DNA from: Cercophora sp. LCS_1 | Taxonomy: Eukaryota; Ascomycota; Sordariomycetes; Sordariales; Lasiosphaeriaceae | Direction: 5' to 3' | NCBI GenBank assembly: GCA_036250225.1 | Contig: JAPZLL010000019.1 | Location: forward strand, 372,001-436,000 | Length of the DNA: 64,000 nucleotides | In this document: positions 21,483 to 34,099 of the stretch, in pieces | Numbering within the stretch: the first letter of the stretch is position 1 | Layout: each line of letters starts with the position of its first letter | Translations under genes and position numbers: made by a program | The notes under the pieces: model-generated | What the model saw: only the letters and a program-made list of their open reading frames with translations | Told to the model about the DNA's origin: nothing | Databases searched by the model: none

Positions 21483-24400
21483 TTCTCTGGTTGGTGAGTT
21501 ATGGCTTGCGGTAGAGCTATCGCGGTGTGAGTAAAGCGAGGTCGAGGAAGAGAGAGGTTTGAATTAGAGAGAGGTTGCGAGAGGAGGAATAGAGAGGAGT
21601 GGTGGAAAGGAGGAGGTAGAGAGAGGTTGGAGGAGGAGAAGAGGGGTATAAATACCCCTGGAATCTGAGGGGCAAGCGGTACCATCCGAAGATCGGCGCC
21701 TCAGGAGACCTCTAGTTGGTTCGAAGGAAGGAAGGCACCAGATTTGGGATGGAGACGCCACTGGAGAAGCCTGTTCGACAGAGAAACCAAGCACTCACTT
21801 GTTGGGTTTGCTACCGAGGTCGGTACTCGAGAGAGGTTGGTTGGTATATAGAAGTAAACTTGAGAAGGTTAGCTCGTGTTTGGTTGTTGCTGATGAAAAA
21901 GTGGAAGAGAAGCAGCGGCAAGAGAGAAGGGTTTACATACCTCAAGGCAAGAATGCTGCAGCTTGTTGTTTGTGGAAAAGAGAAAGGTGGATTGGAAACG
22001 GTTAAGAAGGGGTTATTTTATAGACCTCCTGGCTAGCCCCTGGCCCCTAGCGCTCAAAGCAGCCACAATGGTAAGGTGAGTTGAATAGGATCAAATCTGA
22101 ATAGCCCCTGAATAGGGTTTGCCTATCGTTGAACTCCGGATGACAAACAATAGGGGTTCCTCACGCGGGCTTCCATTGGCCAATCAACGGATAGCGGAGA
22201 TAGCATCATCGGACAGAATGCGCAGATTGCTTGAAATTCATACATTGGATGACCTTGAGAATGATATTGAGTATGGCATTGGAAAACACATGTGCTGCTC
22301 GAGGATACGGGTGTCAGAGAATGGAAACCCTAGATGTGTAGGGTTGTCACTTAAGAAAAGCAATGAGGGTTCCTAGATGCACAAATAAAAGAGGCATAAA
22401 TAAAATCTTCAGGGGCGTATGGAAATTGGAGAAGGCATAGTGAAATAGAGCAATGGTTCAAGGGGGCTTACTCGGGATTACGAGGCATATGCCAATGTTT
22501 CAAAGGCGTTGGAAGATGATTTGTAGCACTAAACATGTTATCTTCTTATGTGTTGAAAAACTAATCATGTCTGTTGAGCTTAAAGTTGTAACACATTAAC
22601 TTGGTGGCTAATGTCAATGTGACAGCTATCACGCTCGGGAAGCAAGATGGCCTCTCCGGGACGAAAGCTCCATGGAGGTAAATGTATCATCAGCGAGGCG
22701 CCTAAACAGGGCACATGGGCCGGCAATAAGCACACTTAGTGAGTAGTTGTTGGCGTTGTCCCCCAACTAAGGTACCTCGAGGGGGAATGGGTCAGGGAGA
22801 GAGCCAACTACCGGCGCAGGATGGGATGGTCGGCTATGGAGAACCCTTAAAGCCACTCGAGCGGGCTTGACTAAATGTCAAGTATGACTGGTGCCACAAA
22901 GACGCTCAAACAGTTGGTTTCTGGAATAAGAATGTGTGTGTAGCCCAGAAAAAGAGAGCTGTTGTTCCCCTAGTGATCTGAAGAGCGTCGGCAGTCGTCA
23001 GGGGAACAAACAGAACAGGTCAACCAGAGAAAAGCAATTTGGGGGACTAGAGCCAGGAACGGTCCACCAAGTACGCTACCACCTGCAGACAACCCAACAG
23101 AGCAAGGAAAATCTAACAAATGAGAGGACTGGCTATCAGTCAGAGTTGGCTTGTCAGAACTGCAGCACCAGCGGCCAGGATGATCAACCCCCCTGAGCGG
23201 ACTCGATGAAGGCCCATCGGACTGGCTAGTGGGGATCAGCAATGGCGGTGCCTGGCTGTCGAAAACGGTTGACTGGTACTGGAGGAACGGGGGCGAAAAG
23301 GGATCAGCTGTTGTCACTTATTGAGTAGAGCTGCCAGATGCTGGCGAAGCACGAAGGTCAATAAAAAGAATAGACTGGCCAAAATGAGGTCCCGTCAGGG
23401 GGGCTATGGGGCCGGCAGCCAGACCTGAACAGACGAGCCAACGAGGAAGAGCTCTGGAAGCCTTCAGGGGTAGAAGGCCTGGCAGTCAGCGTTGGTTCAC
23501 CGGTACCACGGCGCCAAGCGACGACCCTGAGTGGGTTTCACCAAGACCCATGGCGGCAGATTTGAGCTTGGCTATCTCGAATGATAGTTGCAATGCGTGT
23601 GGTAATGTTGAGAAGTGACCATGAAAGACTGTTGGAGAGCTGAGATGCTGTGACAGGAGACCGTATCTCCGAGCCCTTTCTCCCAGGATGGATGTGAACA
23701 AAGCTGTTCTCAAGGACTCCGTTTGTCATCAACGCTCGAGACATAGCACACTTGATATGGCTTGTGCCCTCCGCTCGGTGCTTTTTACCAAACTCTGACG
23801 TGGATACATCCTCTCCCGGTGTTGCTGTCCGTATTTTCAATCCGATCTGCGAACGTTGACTGGCCGGAATTCCGCGATACCAGTGGTCTTGCCAAAACCC
23901 GGTGTGTTCGCTCCGGGCTAGACATTTTTTTATCCTATCTCTTCGTGCGGTTAATCCCAGGGAACAAAGCCTTGGAGGTAAGCACAAAGTCCGGGCTCAG
24001 CCCATGCCAGCCACGTGGCCAATATGGGGGTCATCAAAGCGAAGACTCGTGGCACGATTAACGAGATATATATTCAGAGATAGATGTCCTGGGCTTTGGT
24101 GGTGTAGCTTGAGGGCGGCCCAAGAGCGCTGACGGAACCCTCCCTCCCTTTGGCAGCACATAACCAAGGCAGGCGCGATTGTCCTCTGGCGCCACATACC
24201 CAACCTGTCCTGCTAGCAGGCAGTCGAAGTGGACATATCAAGTACTTTTCGGGGCGCGGTTTTCAGCGAAGTAGCTCGAACCACTGTTTCAAGACTAGAT
24301 CGAATTCTACGTTTAAAAGAGATCGAATGGCGTTTGCATTGCTTTCAACATGGGGAGATGGGTACTCCCAAGTACATAATTAATGACCGTGACGACATAC

Positions 24401-27400
24401 ACACACTTCGTTTCGATTTTTTGCCAGGTCGACACTTTTTGCTTCAGGGCCTTTGACTCAATTGTTCAACGCGGCGGTATCTCCAAGAGACAAGGTTGTC
24501 CCATGATTTGAGAAGGAATCTTCCCCGGAAGGCAAGCACGATGGGCTCAGGGGTTGTTATTTTGAGGAGATGTCCAAGATCGCCGGGCGGCAAGTGCCCT
24601 GGGTTGACGTCGAGACTAAATGTCGAGGAGCGTTTGAGGAACGTTCAATGTTGGAACAGGGACCAGGACAAAACGACGCATGGTTTTCCATGCAATGAGG
24701 ACCAAACAACAACTAGCCCCTAAGTGGACCTTCTGCGTTCGGGTTGACGTCTTGGGTGGTCAGACCGCCAGCCGACTGAGCACATGAGCGCACGCATGAC
24801 CGACAGCAGTTCGCAAGTCAGAGCCACCGCGCAAGCAAGCATAGGAGCGCCCCTGAGATGCAACCCACACGAATCAAAACATCAGCCAGGAGCGAGGAAG
24901 TGAGACACCCATGTTTACATTGGCCTGACTCAGGGGTTTCCCGTCGGGCCTGGACCAACCATTGGAGACTCACCTCACTTACAAGCTCACCTCGCACACA
25001 ACGGCAGCCTTTTGCCCCTACTCACTTACCCACAATCCTCGTCGTCGTACCTCGTCATTCCAACTCGGCAGTCCGCTTCGAACACCGACGATATAGTACC
25101 CTCCAACTCCAAGCCCACCCCGTCGGCCAGGAACACCACAACCACCGACACCACCGGAGCGCGATAAGCCGGCACCACCCCATTGGCAAGCGCCCGTCAC
25201 ACCTCTCGTGGCACGAAGCGTATGTGCTCCCCGCACTTGATCGGCATGCCACTGCAACTCTGAACATGTCGCATGCAAAAATGGGTATCATCATTCACCA
25301 CCCCGCACCATAGGTCCTCAGCTCCTATGATCTACACTCTTGAGATAAGAACCGTTGATACCGCCCTCGGAAAAGACGGTAAGAGTATTAAAACCATGAC
25401 ATGACAAGCCGCAGCTGCAGGACGGACCGGCAGACGGTGACAGCCCCCCCCAAAAAACCAAAAAAAGACCGAAAGAGAGATCGGTTGAAGGAATTGCCTA
25501 GTTTAGAGCACAGAGGGTGTGATTGGAGAAGCGAAGACGAGGCCACAAGATCGAGATCTGGTGGGGTGTGGTTATGCGGAAGCGGTGAGAGCAAAGGGAA
25601 AAGGGGGAGTCATGCGCATCGCTGACGGGACGGGACACTGGACAGTGTTTCTCTCGTAAGGGCTCAGCATCCCGAGCTTGATTGCGTGCTGTTGGCCAGG
25701 GAAATCGTAATCTTCGGTCGAGGAGCACGTTTTCCTGCCTACGGATTCTTTGCGTGCAAGCCTTCTCGAGGACATGTACCTGCGTGCAGCGTGACTCACG
25801 CTTTTGGTGAGTGTTGCCCTCAAGGTTCTCTCGCGAGGTGGTCGACTTCAAACCTGGGAAGGCTCGAGGCAGACCTGCACTGACGTTTCATTGTCGCCCG
25901 AGCTTGCGTCTTGGCGAGGATGCAGGCCCCACGTATGCAAGGCCATTGAAGGGGAAAGAGGTTTGTCAAACAACAACAGAATGCAGCCCGGTTGCCCACG
26001 TTTTGATTTCAGATGGATCCAAATCTGTGAATGAGGTGCTGTACTTCAGACCCGTCGTTCCCATGATATCTCGATGAGCAAATGGACAAGTTTACAGGCG
26101 CAAGTGGTTCCGAACTCCGGATGTCGTTGATGTCTTGGCACTTTACGTCGGGTGGCGTTTGAATGGCGGAGGATGCCGCCAGCCTTGGAGCGGCACGCGG
26201 ACCCTCCAATGGACTCCAGATATCAGAGGACGGCTAGTCCTTGAACGGAGAGCATCCATCCAGCATGCTTGACGCGGCGATACCCGCTGTTGGCGGGTAG
26301 CTACTTGAAACAAGGGTTTGCATGTCAAAAAGCGAGAGTATCGCCGAGAGCACGTCGCTTGTGTTCGAAAGCCATCACGGCCCGTCATTCTGAGGGACGG
26401 CGGAAACGAGGGCGAGATAGCCAGCCCGGAACGTCTACCGATATAGCGATAACCACATCCCGCCCGCGTCCATTTAAGTCCCGAGGATTGACGTATGATG
26501 ACCTTGGAGTGGAGAAAAGCTAAGGCACCAGATATAGGCAAAATCTCGAATCGCCATGCAGGCCGCGGCGACGACAAGGCCAATCATGCCTCTTGCAGCA
26601 GGTCTCGCGGACGATAGGACAAAGTGAGACCAGAGCACGACGAATGTGCAGTGTAACGGCTGGTTGCCGTCCATTGATGGGACAAGAGTCTTGACCAGTC
26701 CTCGACCCCACCTGGCGCGACCTGCAACAAGGAATCATGCGCACAAATGGCAAGATGGTGGTTGCATGGTGAGGGGCGAGGGCTCAGCCAGCGGGCATTT
26801 TCCATGGTGAAAGGCGCCATGTCCAACCGCTATGCGGCGTTGCGCCCTCCGATCCTGACTGGCGGTTGCGGTTGGAGGTGCTTGACATGATGGATGTTTG
26901 CCACGGCTGAGGGGTGAGGGGCAGATCTGAGATGGTGGGCTGGAATGCACTGCTCTCGCACGTGTGTGCTTAGGCGACACCGTGCCGAGACAGGCTGCTC
27001 GAAACACGCTGTCGCTGGCGAACGCAACTCGACGTTGGAAGTGTTCGAAATCTGCCGATACGAGTTAGGGCTTGAGACCTACCTGTCGAGAGGTAGACAA
27101 GCTGGGAAAGGGGTAAATGCCAGGACTCAACCCATATATCGCAAAAACTCCAAGTCATCAGGACCGAGCGTCCAGAGACGCCCTGAAGATGTGTTGCATC
27201 GCTAGCGTGCTGTGGGGCCGAGGGGTGCCGGGGTGTGGTCTGACGCAGCTGTGGGAATCGACGGCATAAAGTTGTGGGCTGCATCGAATGTCATTGCTCT
27301 CCGCTCTTTGTCACTTGATTGATCTGATGCTGCCATCGGCCGCACGTCCGCGACTTGGTCGTGGGTCTGGACGCCACCAAGCTGACCCTTTTGCCATGCC

Positions 27401-28981
27401 GCCCATCTCGTCTGTTCGAGATAAACGGGCTGGCAGAGTTACCGGGAATCGGCACCGTCTCGAGAACAGTCCGATCGGATTCCGCCCTGCGAAATGACTG
27501 CAAATATTTGGCTGCACGATGGCCTCCCCGGCGCCCCAGCATCCCTCCACTCTTTCCGAGGTGGGTTCCAGCACAATCTGTCCAGCGTCGGAGCTGTTGC
27601 CCTCAGCGTTTCGGCTGGGCAAGAGGGCGCCCAAGATTGGTCGAGTGTTGTCCGTCCAGAGCAGTCCGGGGACGACAGAGTGGGAATGGGTGGTGGTGAG
27701 TGGAAACAGTGGACCCGTGTTAATTGACAACATCTGTCACCAAATTTTACAGGGTGGATACCTGTACCAATAGCCCAGGGCCCCATCCGGGACATTTGTC
27801 GTCGCTAGACGCCGGGGGCCGGCAGAGACGTCGGATTTTATGTAACGCCCTGCTTGAGATTACAGGAGCAAGACACAGCAGGTTGTGGCGGCCCACTACA
27901 TCACAGATAGAAATGATCCGATGCAGACGTAACCCAACAGAGCGCCTGTCTCTTTGCTCCCTTCTTCTCCCTCCTTTTGTCGGTCTGTCTGAACAAGCTC
28001 AGATGTCAAAAAGAGCTTTGGATCCACAGGATGCGAGGTGGTCCTTGCTGCCAGCATCGGGCGAACGTGCGTGCAGAGTGAGCCCTGATCGACAAGGAGA
28101 GAGGGTCGTCTTTAATTAAGCTACCCGCGACTAAAGTCACATGGGCGCGTGCGGCAGCCAGATACGACCCGCTGCGGGTGGGTTTGCTCACTGCAGCGGG
28201 CAGCAATAGCGCGAAAACAGACTGGAGAAAGCAGGAGCGAATGGCGTACTCCAGCGCGGCAAGCAGGATGCCGGTACTTGTGTTGAAAGTACTCCCGTAC
28301 TGGCCCGCGCGTGGGCAGGTTGATGGGACCCCAGAGACGCACTGGCCAGGACGGTGCTTGGTGTGCATCGTGGTGGGTAGGAGCTCCAGTGGCTGCAGCG
28401 AGGGCGCATGCTAGGGACGAGATCCTTGTCTGAAAACGGTTGAAGCAATTTCGTGTTCTCCCAGCAACTGGACATTGACCACTGGCCTCGCGCCTTTGCC
28501 TGCCTCTGCCTGTGTGCGCAAACCCTGGCCTCATCGGACGAAGCAGAGACGGTGGACTGGACCCACCAACGCCCGGAAAACCAGCAGTAGAATTCCGTTT
28601 TGAGCAGAAGGTCAGGCAGCCCCCAGGAGGTTTTGCTCGCTTCGCCAGTCAGACAACGAACTGCCCCGCGAACGGATCACACCGCAGTCCGACCGCTCTC
28701 AATCCCACCCGCAAAACGAAGCAGCTGTGCCTGTAACAAAGGAAATAAGTACCCCCCGTAGCCTTCTCGCGGTGCTCTTGCACTTTCCCTCTTCCCTCAC
28801 ACCCGCAATCCACCGCGTTCCCGTGTCTTGAAGACCAGAGCTCCAGCATCTCTCGTGACCTCCATCACACCAGAGCTAGCTCGCATTTTTCTTGTCTCTG
28901 TTTCCAGTGATACCCAGATACCCATTTCGTTTTTTCTCTTTTGATACCCAGCTTTTCAAGCTAACCTCCCACACGATAAAA
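21483..28981. other. 7.5-kb gene desert
   Basis: No frame longer than about 175 codons, no recognisable protein domain, and no tRNA or 5S rRNA signature on either strand. The 21500-21640 part is the CT-rich promoter and leader (minus strand) of the F-box-like gene. About 22080-22620 is noticeably richer in A/T than its flanks and could be a decayed repeat. The last 300 nt, CT-rich, are probably the promoter of the PH-domain gene. The middle may hold regulatory DNA, non-coding RNA or unrecognised small genes. Confidence 0.55.
21643..21658 (-). promoter_or_regulatory. Probable TATA box of the F-box-like gene
   Basis: GGGGTATAAATACCCC (near-palindromic) lies about 160 nt upstream of the start codon at 21482 and is followed, toward the gene, by a CT-rich tract. 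This is a typical filamentous-fungal core promoter layout. Confidence 0.55.
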
Positions 28982-30728
28982 ATGGCTGACACTACCAAGC
29001 CCGTGGAGACTGCTCCCGTTGCTGAGCCCGTTGTCGAGAGCAAGCCTGCTGAGGAGACCCCTGTTGTCGCTGCCGCGACCGAGACGCCTGCACCGGCTGC
29101 TGAGCCCGAGGTTGCTGCCGCTCCGGCTGTCGAGTCGGCCGAGGCCCCGGCCGCTGAGGAGACCAAGAAGGAGGAGGAGGCAAAGCCGGTTGAGGAGGGT
29201 GCTCTGGCTCACAAGCCTGAGGGCGCCAGCTTCCCGAAGTAAGTTCCGTGTTGATGGCAAAAGTTGTGATTGGCGGTGCTAACAAATGAAAGGAACCTCC
29301 TTCACTCTAAGAAGTTCTTTTGGTTCGGTTCTGAGCCCATCGACCTGAAGTCGACCAGCTCGTTCAAGGCCGACAAGGCTGTTGACGTCGCTCACCACAT
29401 TACCGCGTGGGCTGCTGAGACCGGCAAGGGTCTTCTCTTCTTCGGCGAGAAGGACAAGAGCGCTCCCCAGGGTGCCATCCACCTCGTAAGTTAGCACATA
29501 GCTCGTGAGTGGGGGTATGGTTTACTGACCAGTCATGCAGGCCGAAGCTTCGGAGCCCGTCACCGATGGATCCAACAAGTTCCACTTCACCTCGAAGGGT
29601 CACAAGCACTCGTTCAAGGCCACTTCGGCTGCCGAGCGTGATGCTTGGGTTGCTCAGTTGAAGGCCAAGATTGTCGAGGCCAAGGAGCTCGCCACTGCCG
29701 TGACCGAGTCGGAGAAGTACAAGTCTGCTCTCGAGGCCCTCAAGCCTGTCAAGAAGGAGAAGACTCCGGAGCCTACCCCCGCTCCTGAGGCTGCCGCTGC
29801 AGAGACTACGGCCGAGGCCCCCGCCCCTACCGCCGAGGCTGCGGCTGAGGCCCCCGCTGCTGCCACTGAGGAGGCGAAGAAGGAGGAGGCTCCCAAGGAG
29901 GAGGAGCCCAAGCGCCGCTCTGCTAGCCGCAAGCGCGCTTCCATCTTCGGCAGCCTCCTTGGCAAGAAGGAGGAGAAGAAGGCTGAGGCCGCCCCTGAGG
30001 TGAAGGCTGCTGAGCCCGAGGCTGCCGCCGAGTCCAGCGCCGCTGCTGAAGCTCCCGCCGTCGATGTCCCCAAGGAGGAGACCGCTGCTCCCGCTGAGGC
30101 CGCCACCGAGGCCAAGGCTGAGGAGAAGAAGGAGGAAGTCGTCGAGGCCAAGCCCGCCCCCGCCAAGCGTGCCAGCCTTTTCGGCAACCTGTCCTTCGGC
30201 AAGAAGAAGGTCGTCTCCCCTGAGCCTACTCCCGCCACTGAGGAGGCACCTGCCACCACCGAGGCCGTCGCTGAGACCGCCCCGGTCATCCCGGCTGTCG
30301 AGACCACCGAGCCCCTCTCGACCGAGGTCACCTCTCCTGCGACTGCGCCCGTTGAGACCACCGAGGTTGCTCCCGCCACCAATGGCGAGACCAAGGAGGT
30401 CAAGGATGGCAAGCGGAAGAGCTCGCTTCCCTTCATTGGCGGCTTCCTGAATAAGGAGAAGGCCACCTCTGGCGACGAGAGCGAGAAGCCCAAGTCGCCT
30501 TCGCCTTTCTCCAAGCTCCGCGCTACCATCAAGGGCAAGAAGGAGGCCAAGGCTGAGGAGAAGGTTGAGGAGGCTCCCGCTGCCACTGAGGCTCCCGCTG
30601 CCGAGGCCGCCGCCACCGAGGCTCCTGCTGCCGCCACCACCGAGGAGGCCGTCAAGCCTGCCGAGGAGACTGCCGCCGCCGAGCCGGCCAAGCCCGTCGC
30701 TGCGCCTGTTGTCACTGCTGCCGCCTAG
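28982..30728 (+). CDS. PH-domain protein with Ala/Glu/Lys/Pro-rich tail (Meu6-like)
   Basis: Exons are 28982-29238, 29293-29485 and 29541-30728; the introns are 54 and 55 nt. The start at 28982 (MADTTKPVETAPV) has a good context; an in-frame ATG at 28892 is less likely. The product is 545 aa. Residues 1-80 are acidic and low in complexity. A pleckstrin-homology-like fold spans about 85-215 (LLHSKKFFWFGSEPIDLKS ... GSNKFHFTSKGHKHSFKATS), ending in the helix with the conserved Trp (AAERDAWVAQLKAKI). The tail is A/E/P/K-rich and contains repeated short basic boxes such as RKRASIFGSLLGKKE, KRASLFGNLSFGKK and KRKSSLPFIGGFLNKE, which may bind membranes or be phosphorylated. Resemblance to fission-yeast Meu6 is from memory; the role is unknown. 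Confidence 0.8.
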
Positions 30729-31387
30729 AAGAGGCGCGTGTTCAGGCGTCATGAGATCATGAGCTCGGATTAGAAACGAAAACCCCCAGCGAAAATAGAG
30801 CGAACTCACAACACTCGTCTTACAATGCAGCACCATTGAAAGACACGCACCCTACAGCACAACACCTTCCCGGGATTTGTTCGGAATCGGATCTGCATTT
30901 TAGATACCCTGCCGAGATGGTCTCTGATACCCTCACTGGGCCTTGACTCGTTTGTAGCGATATCGGGCCGTGGATTTCCTTAGCGGTTTGCTTTTTCTTG
31001 TCGGATACCCTGTCCTCCGTTTCCTGCTGCTTTTCATTGAGCGTTGATCTCACGGTACATGAAGCTGTGTATTTCTGGTGTTTTTGATACCCAAGTATAC
31101 CCCGCAAGAAGTGGCTCCAGGCTATGGTCCTAGGGGTGAAGCGGCTGAGGCATGGCAGGAGAGAAAACAGAAAACAAAAAAAGATGGATGGCCTCGGGTG
31201 GTGGAGTGTTCTGTTAGCACGTACCGTTAACAGCGCATACTTTCATAATAGCTAATAATATACTCGTGCGTGTTGAGTTCGCCAACTCTCTGTTCCTTGA
31301 CCCTCCTGTGATGTTTGCTGTGGCGTTTATGCGCCAATATGCAGCCATACCCCGTTATAGTCCTTCTATCTTCTATCAACCCACATC
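30729..31387. other. Convergent spacer PH gene / GH79 gene
   Basis: 659 nt between opposing stop codons. It holds both 3' flanks; no gene is supported. Confidence 0.5.
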
Positions 31388-33226
31388 TCATTCGTACCTG
31401 TTGCCGTCGTCCTCAAAGTCCAGGATCAAAGCCCCAGAGTTTTCAATCTCGATTGTCACAACACCGCCCTCAACTTTTGCCGTCTCTCCTGGCTCATCCT
31501 CCCTCACTGCCCGCCCGCTATCCTGGTACTCATACCTCCACCCATCAAACCTTACACCCTCCGTCGCATCACTCCCCGAAGCAGTCAGCCTCCTAACACC
31601 CACCTCCTTCCCTTCCATCCCCTCAACCCCAATCTCAACTTTCCTAATCCCTCTCACCCTAGGGTGCTCTACACTCCCGTTATGCCCCCTCATATTCACC
31701 ACCGCCACTCTACTTAGCGCAGTCCCATTGTTTGTATAAGCTGCATACACCACCTCCGTCTCAGATGATGATGCGTGGCACGATATAGAGACGCGACGTT
31801 GTGTCAAGTCACCGAGGAACGAAGCGACAAAGATGTTGGCGTAGTAGGCTGGCCTCGTTCCCACGGTTGAGAGGGACGTGGTTATGGGCTGCCATGAGGC
31901 GTAGCGGTAGTTTGTGCCCATGTGCATGTGGACTCGTCGGACGGAGAGGGCGGCGGAGAAGAGGTTGAAGTCGATGGACCAGAGGGCTGCGCCGAAGGTG
32001 TTGGAGAGGCCGGGACGGCCTGGACATGTTAGTGGNNNNNNNNNNNNNNNNNNNNNNNNNNNNNNNNNNNNNNNNNNNNNNNNNNNNNNNNNNNNNNNNN
32101 NNNNNNNNNNNNNNNNNNNNNNNNNNNNNNNNAGGATGGATGGATGGATGGATGGATGGATGGATGGATGGATGGATGGATGGATGGATGGATGGATGGA
32201 TGGATGGATGGATGGATGGATGGATGGATGGATGGAGACAGGGAGATACAGTACCTTGGTTGTAGAGGGAGTTGTGTTCACCAAAGATCAGGGGGGGAGG
32301 GTTGGATAGGAGTTTGTAGTTGGTGATGTGGGCGTTGATGGAGCGGATTGTTACTGTGTGGTTCATGAGAGTGCCTTGGAGGGTTACGCCGGGTGACGTG
32401 GCGCCTGAGATGTAACTGGAAGTGTTAGTCCTGACACATGAGGGATGGATGGGAGGGGAGGGTACTTGTGCACGGAAAGGAGACGGATGGATGATCCCGA
32501 GTTAAGGCCTGAGGACATGGTTAGGGGGAGCTTGAGCTTGTTGGAGGCACCGCCAAAGGCTGGGGCGAGGTAGCGGGAGGAGAGGAGCTCAGGGCAGTGC
32601 TTGGTGACGAGGCCGTTGATGGCGCGGGTGCCGTTCTTCCATTGCCAGACGTACGTGCTTTCGTTCCAGGTCGGTGGACGGACGGGGCCTTGGGAGGAGG
32701 TTGAGAAGAGGTCGGGCTCGTTGCCGTATTGCCAGATGTAGAGCTTGCCGCGAAGGGCCTTGCAGACTTGGGGAACAGTCTCGAGGAGGGACTGCCATCC
32801 AACAGAGTTGTTTCCCCCAAGGCCGAGGTTGAGGCCATGAGAGAACTTGCTACCCGGCCAGGTGCTGTACGACTCGAAGAAGGAGGGGCCGATGTGGATG
32901 GTTGTTGGGTAATCAGGAGACCGCTTGGGATCGACGGTGCCATTGATGGCATATGGGAGTGAGGCATTATAGAGAGCATAGTCCTGGGTATTGCCTCCGA
33001 CGCGGATGTAGGGCATGGATCCGCTGATGGCTGCAAGATTCTTTAGCAGATTGTATGAGTACGTGTTGGGATGTGACTTGTTCCCTGCAAAGTCGGGAAA
33101 GCTGGACAACTCAATCGAGTAGCTCATGAAACTGTCAAAGACATCGTTGCCCCCGGGGATGGAGCTGCTGATCTTGTACTGGACTGCCACAACCGGGCTG
33201 GCGAGGAGTAGAACGGGCCGCATCAT
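31388..33226 (-). CDS. Glycoside hydrolase family 79 protein (beta-glucuronidase-like), secreted
   Basis: GH79 enzymes cleave beta-glucuronides; fungal members act on glucuronic-acid-capped glycans such as arabinogalactan side chains. Exons: 32466-33226, 32255-32415 and 31388-32019. Introns are 32416-32465 (GACTAAC branch) and 32020-32254, the latter containing the microsatellite and the N gap. The product is about 517 aa. The start at 33226 or 33223 gives MMRPVLLLASPVVAVQYKI, a signal-peptide-like sequence; in-frame ATGs at 33259/33256 are alternatives. Core blocks: SFPDFAGNKS, PYIRVGGNTQDYALYN, IGPSFFESY, then YGNEPDLF with presumed acid/base E170, and FGEHNSLYNQ with presumed nucleophile E300. 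NTFGAALWSIDF and RVHMHMGTNYRYASWQP close the barrel; the rest is a beta-sandwich domain ending in GALILDFED. Catalytic roles are from family knowledge. Confidence 0.9.
32036..32132. other. Assembly gap (97 N)
   Basis: A run of undetermined bases directly abuts the GGAT repeat inside the second GH79 intron. Its true length is unknown; the branch site CACTAAC and acceptor CCAG just beyond it survive. Confidence 0.99.
32134..32236 (+). repeat. (GGAT)n tetranucleotide microsatellite
   Basis: About 103 nt of nearly perfect GGAT repeats (roughly 25 copies), truncated by the assembly gap on its left side. It is intronic. Short GGATGG words also occur in the neighbouring intron (near 32441) and exon (near 32486). 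Confidence 0.97.
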
Positions 33227-34099
33227 CACGATCGGAGAAAGCAGATTGCTGAACATCATTGAGATCAAGCATAGCGAAAACAGAACGATCCAGGGTCTTA
33301 TACTCAATTGCAAACTATGCTGTCGTACGGGACTACACATATTGCAGCCTTCCATTTCTAGAGTGGCCGTGCAATTCGAGCAGTCGTTCTGGCATGTCGT
33401 TCTCGTGTGGGTGCACGGGGGTATTTCACCGAAGGCCGAGTCCGGGGTATCTTGACTCTGGGTGCCGGGATGCGGCCTGGAGACGACGGGATCGACAGCA
33501 CCCCGCAAACACTCCTCGCTCCTCCACCGGTTCCAAATGGAAAACAACCGACTTCTACACTGTTTCCAGCGCGACGACATCTAACAAGTCCACCCTCGCG
33601 TCAGACACGTATGCCGAACTGCCATGCGGAAGGGAGCAAAACTGGGTGCTACTCGAAGCGCATTGCATTCCAGGCAAACCCCCGATCATGCTGTGTTCGG
33701 CAAAAGAGGCAGCTGTTGTCGTTAGCTCGCCGACGAGATTGTTAAATGAACAAAGCTTGGGTCGTGGGACACAAAGAAAGTGCTGCTGGTGGTCGGTCCC
33801 CGTCCATAGGTGCCGATGCTAGGCGCGGCGGGAAGGCCGGGGAAAGACATCCCTGTAGCTCGGATGCGGAGATCGCCTGATGTCATCAACTTTCACCGTT
33901 CAAATGTATTGAACGGACGTTTGGACGAGTCCGTAGACACTCGCACCCCAATCGCTCAATTGCATCGCTGTAACCACTGCGGAAACGACACAGCTTCTGA
34001 TTGAGTGCCAACACTGGTTGCCGTCTGACGATTCCTGCAGCTCCAATACCGAGGTCCTTCCCCGCAGCTCCATCAGCTCCGTCAAAGGGGCAAGCCGGG
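33227..34099. promoter_or_regulatory. Divergent promoter region GH79 / SSADH
   Basis: 873 nt between two divergent starts. No clear motif or extra gene; short frames here look like chance. Confidence 0.45.

Noticed and set aside
24858..25313. 151-codon frame in the gene desert
   Set aside because: The His/Pro/Ser-rich product has no recognisable domain and no splice partners; probably chance in CT-rich DNA.
29400..30836. 478-codon open frame antisense to the PH-domain gene
   Set aside because: It mirrors a low-complexity A/E/P/K coding sequence with few stop-forming codons; its Gly/Leu/Ser-rich product has no domain. A 353-codon frame in another antisense phase arises the same way.
32026..32309. 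Open frames through the N gap and GGAT repeat (MDGW or SIHP repeats)
   Set aside because: These are translations of a microsatellite and undetermined bases inside an intron; not a repeat protein.
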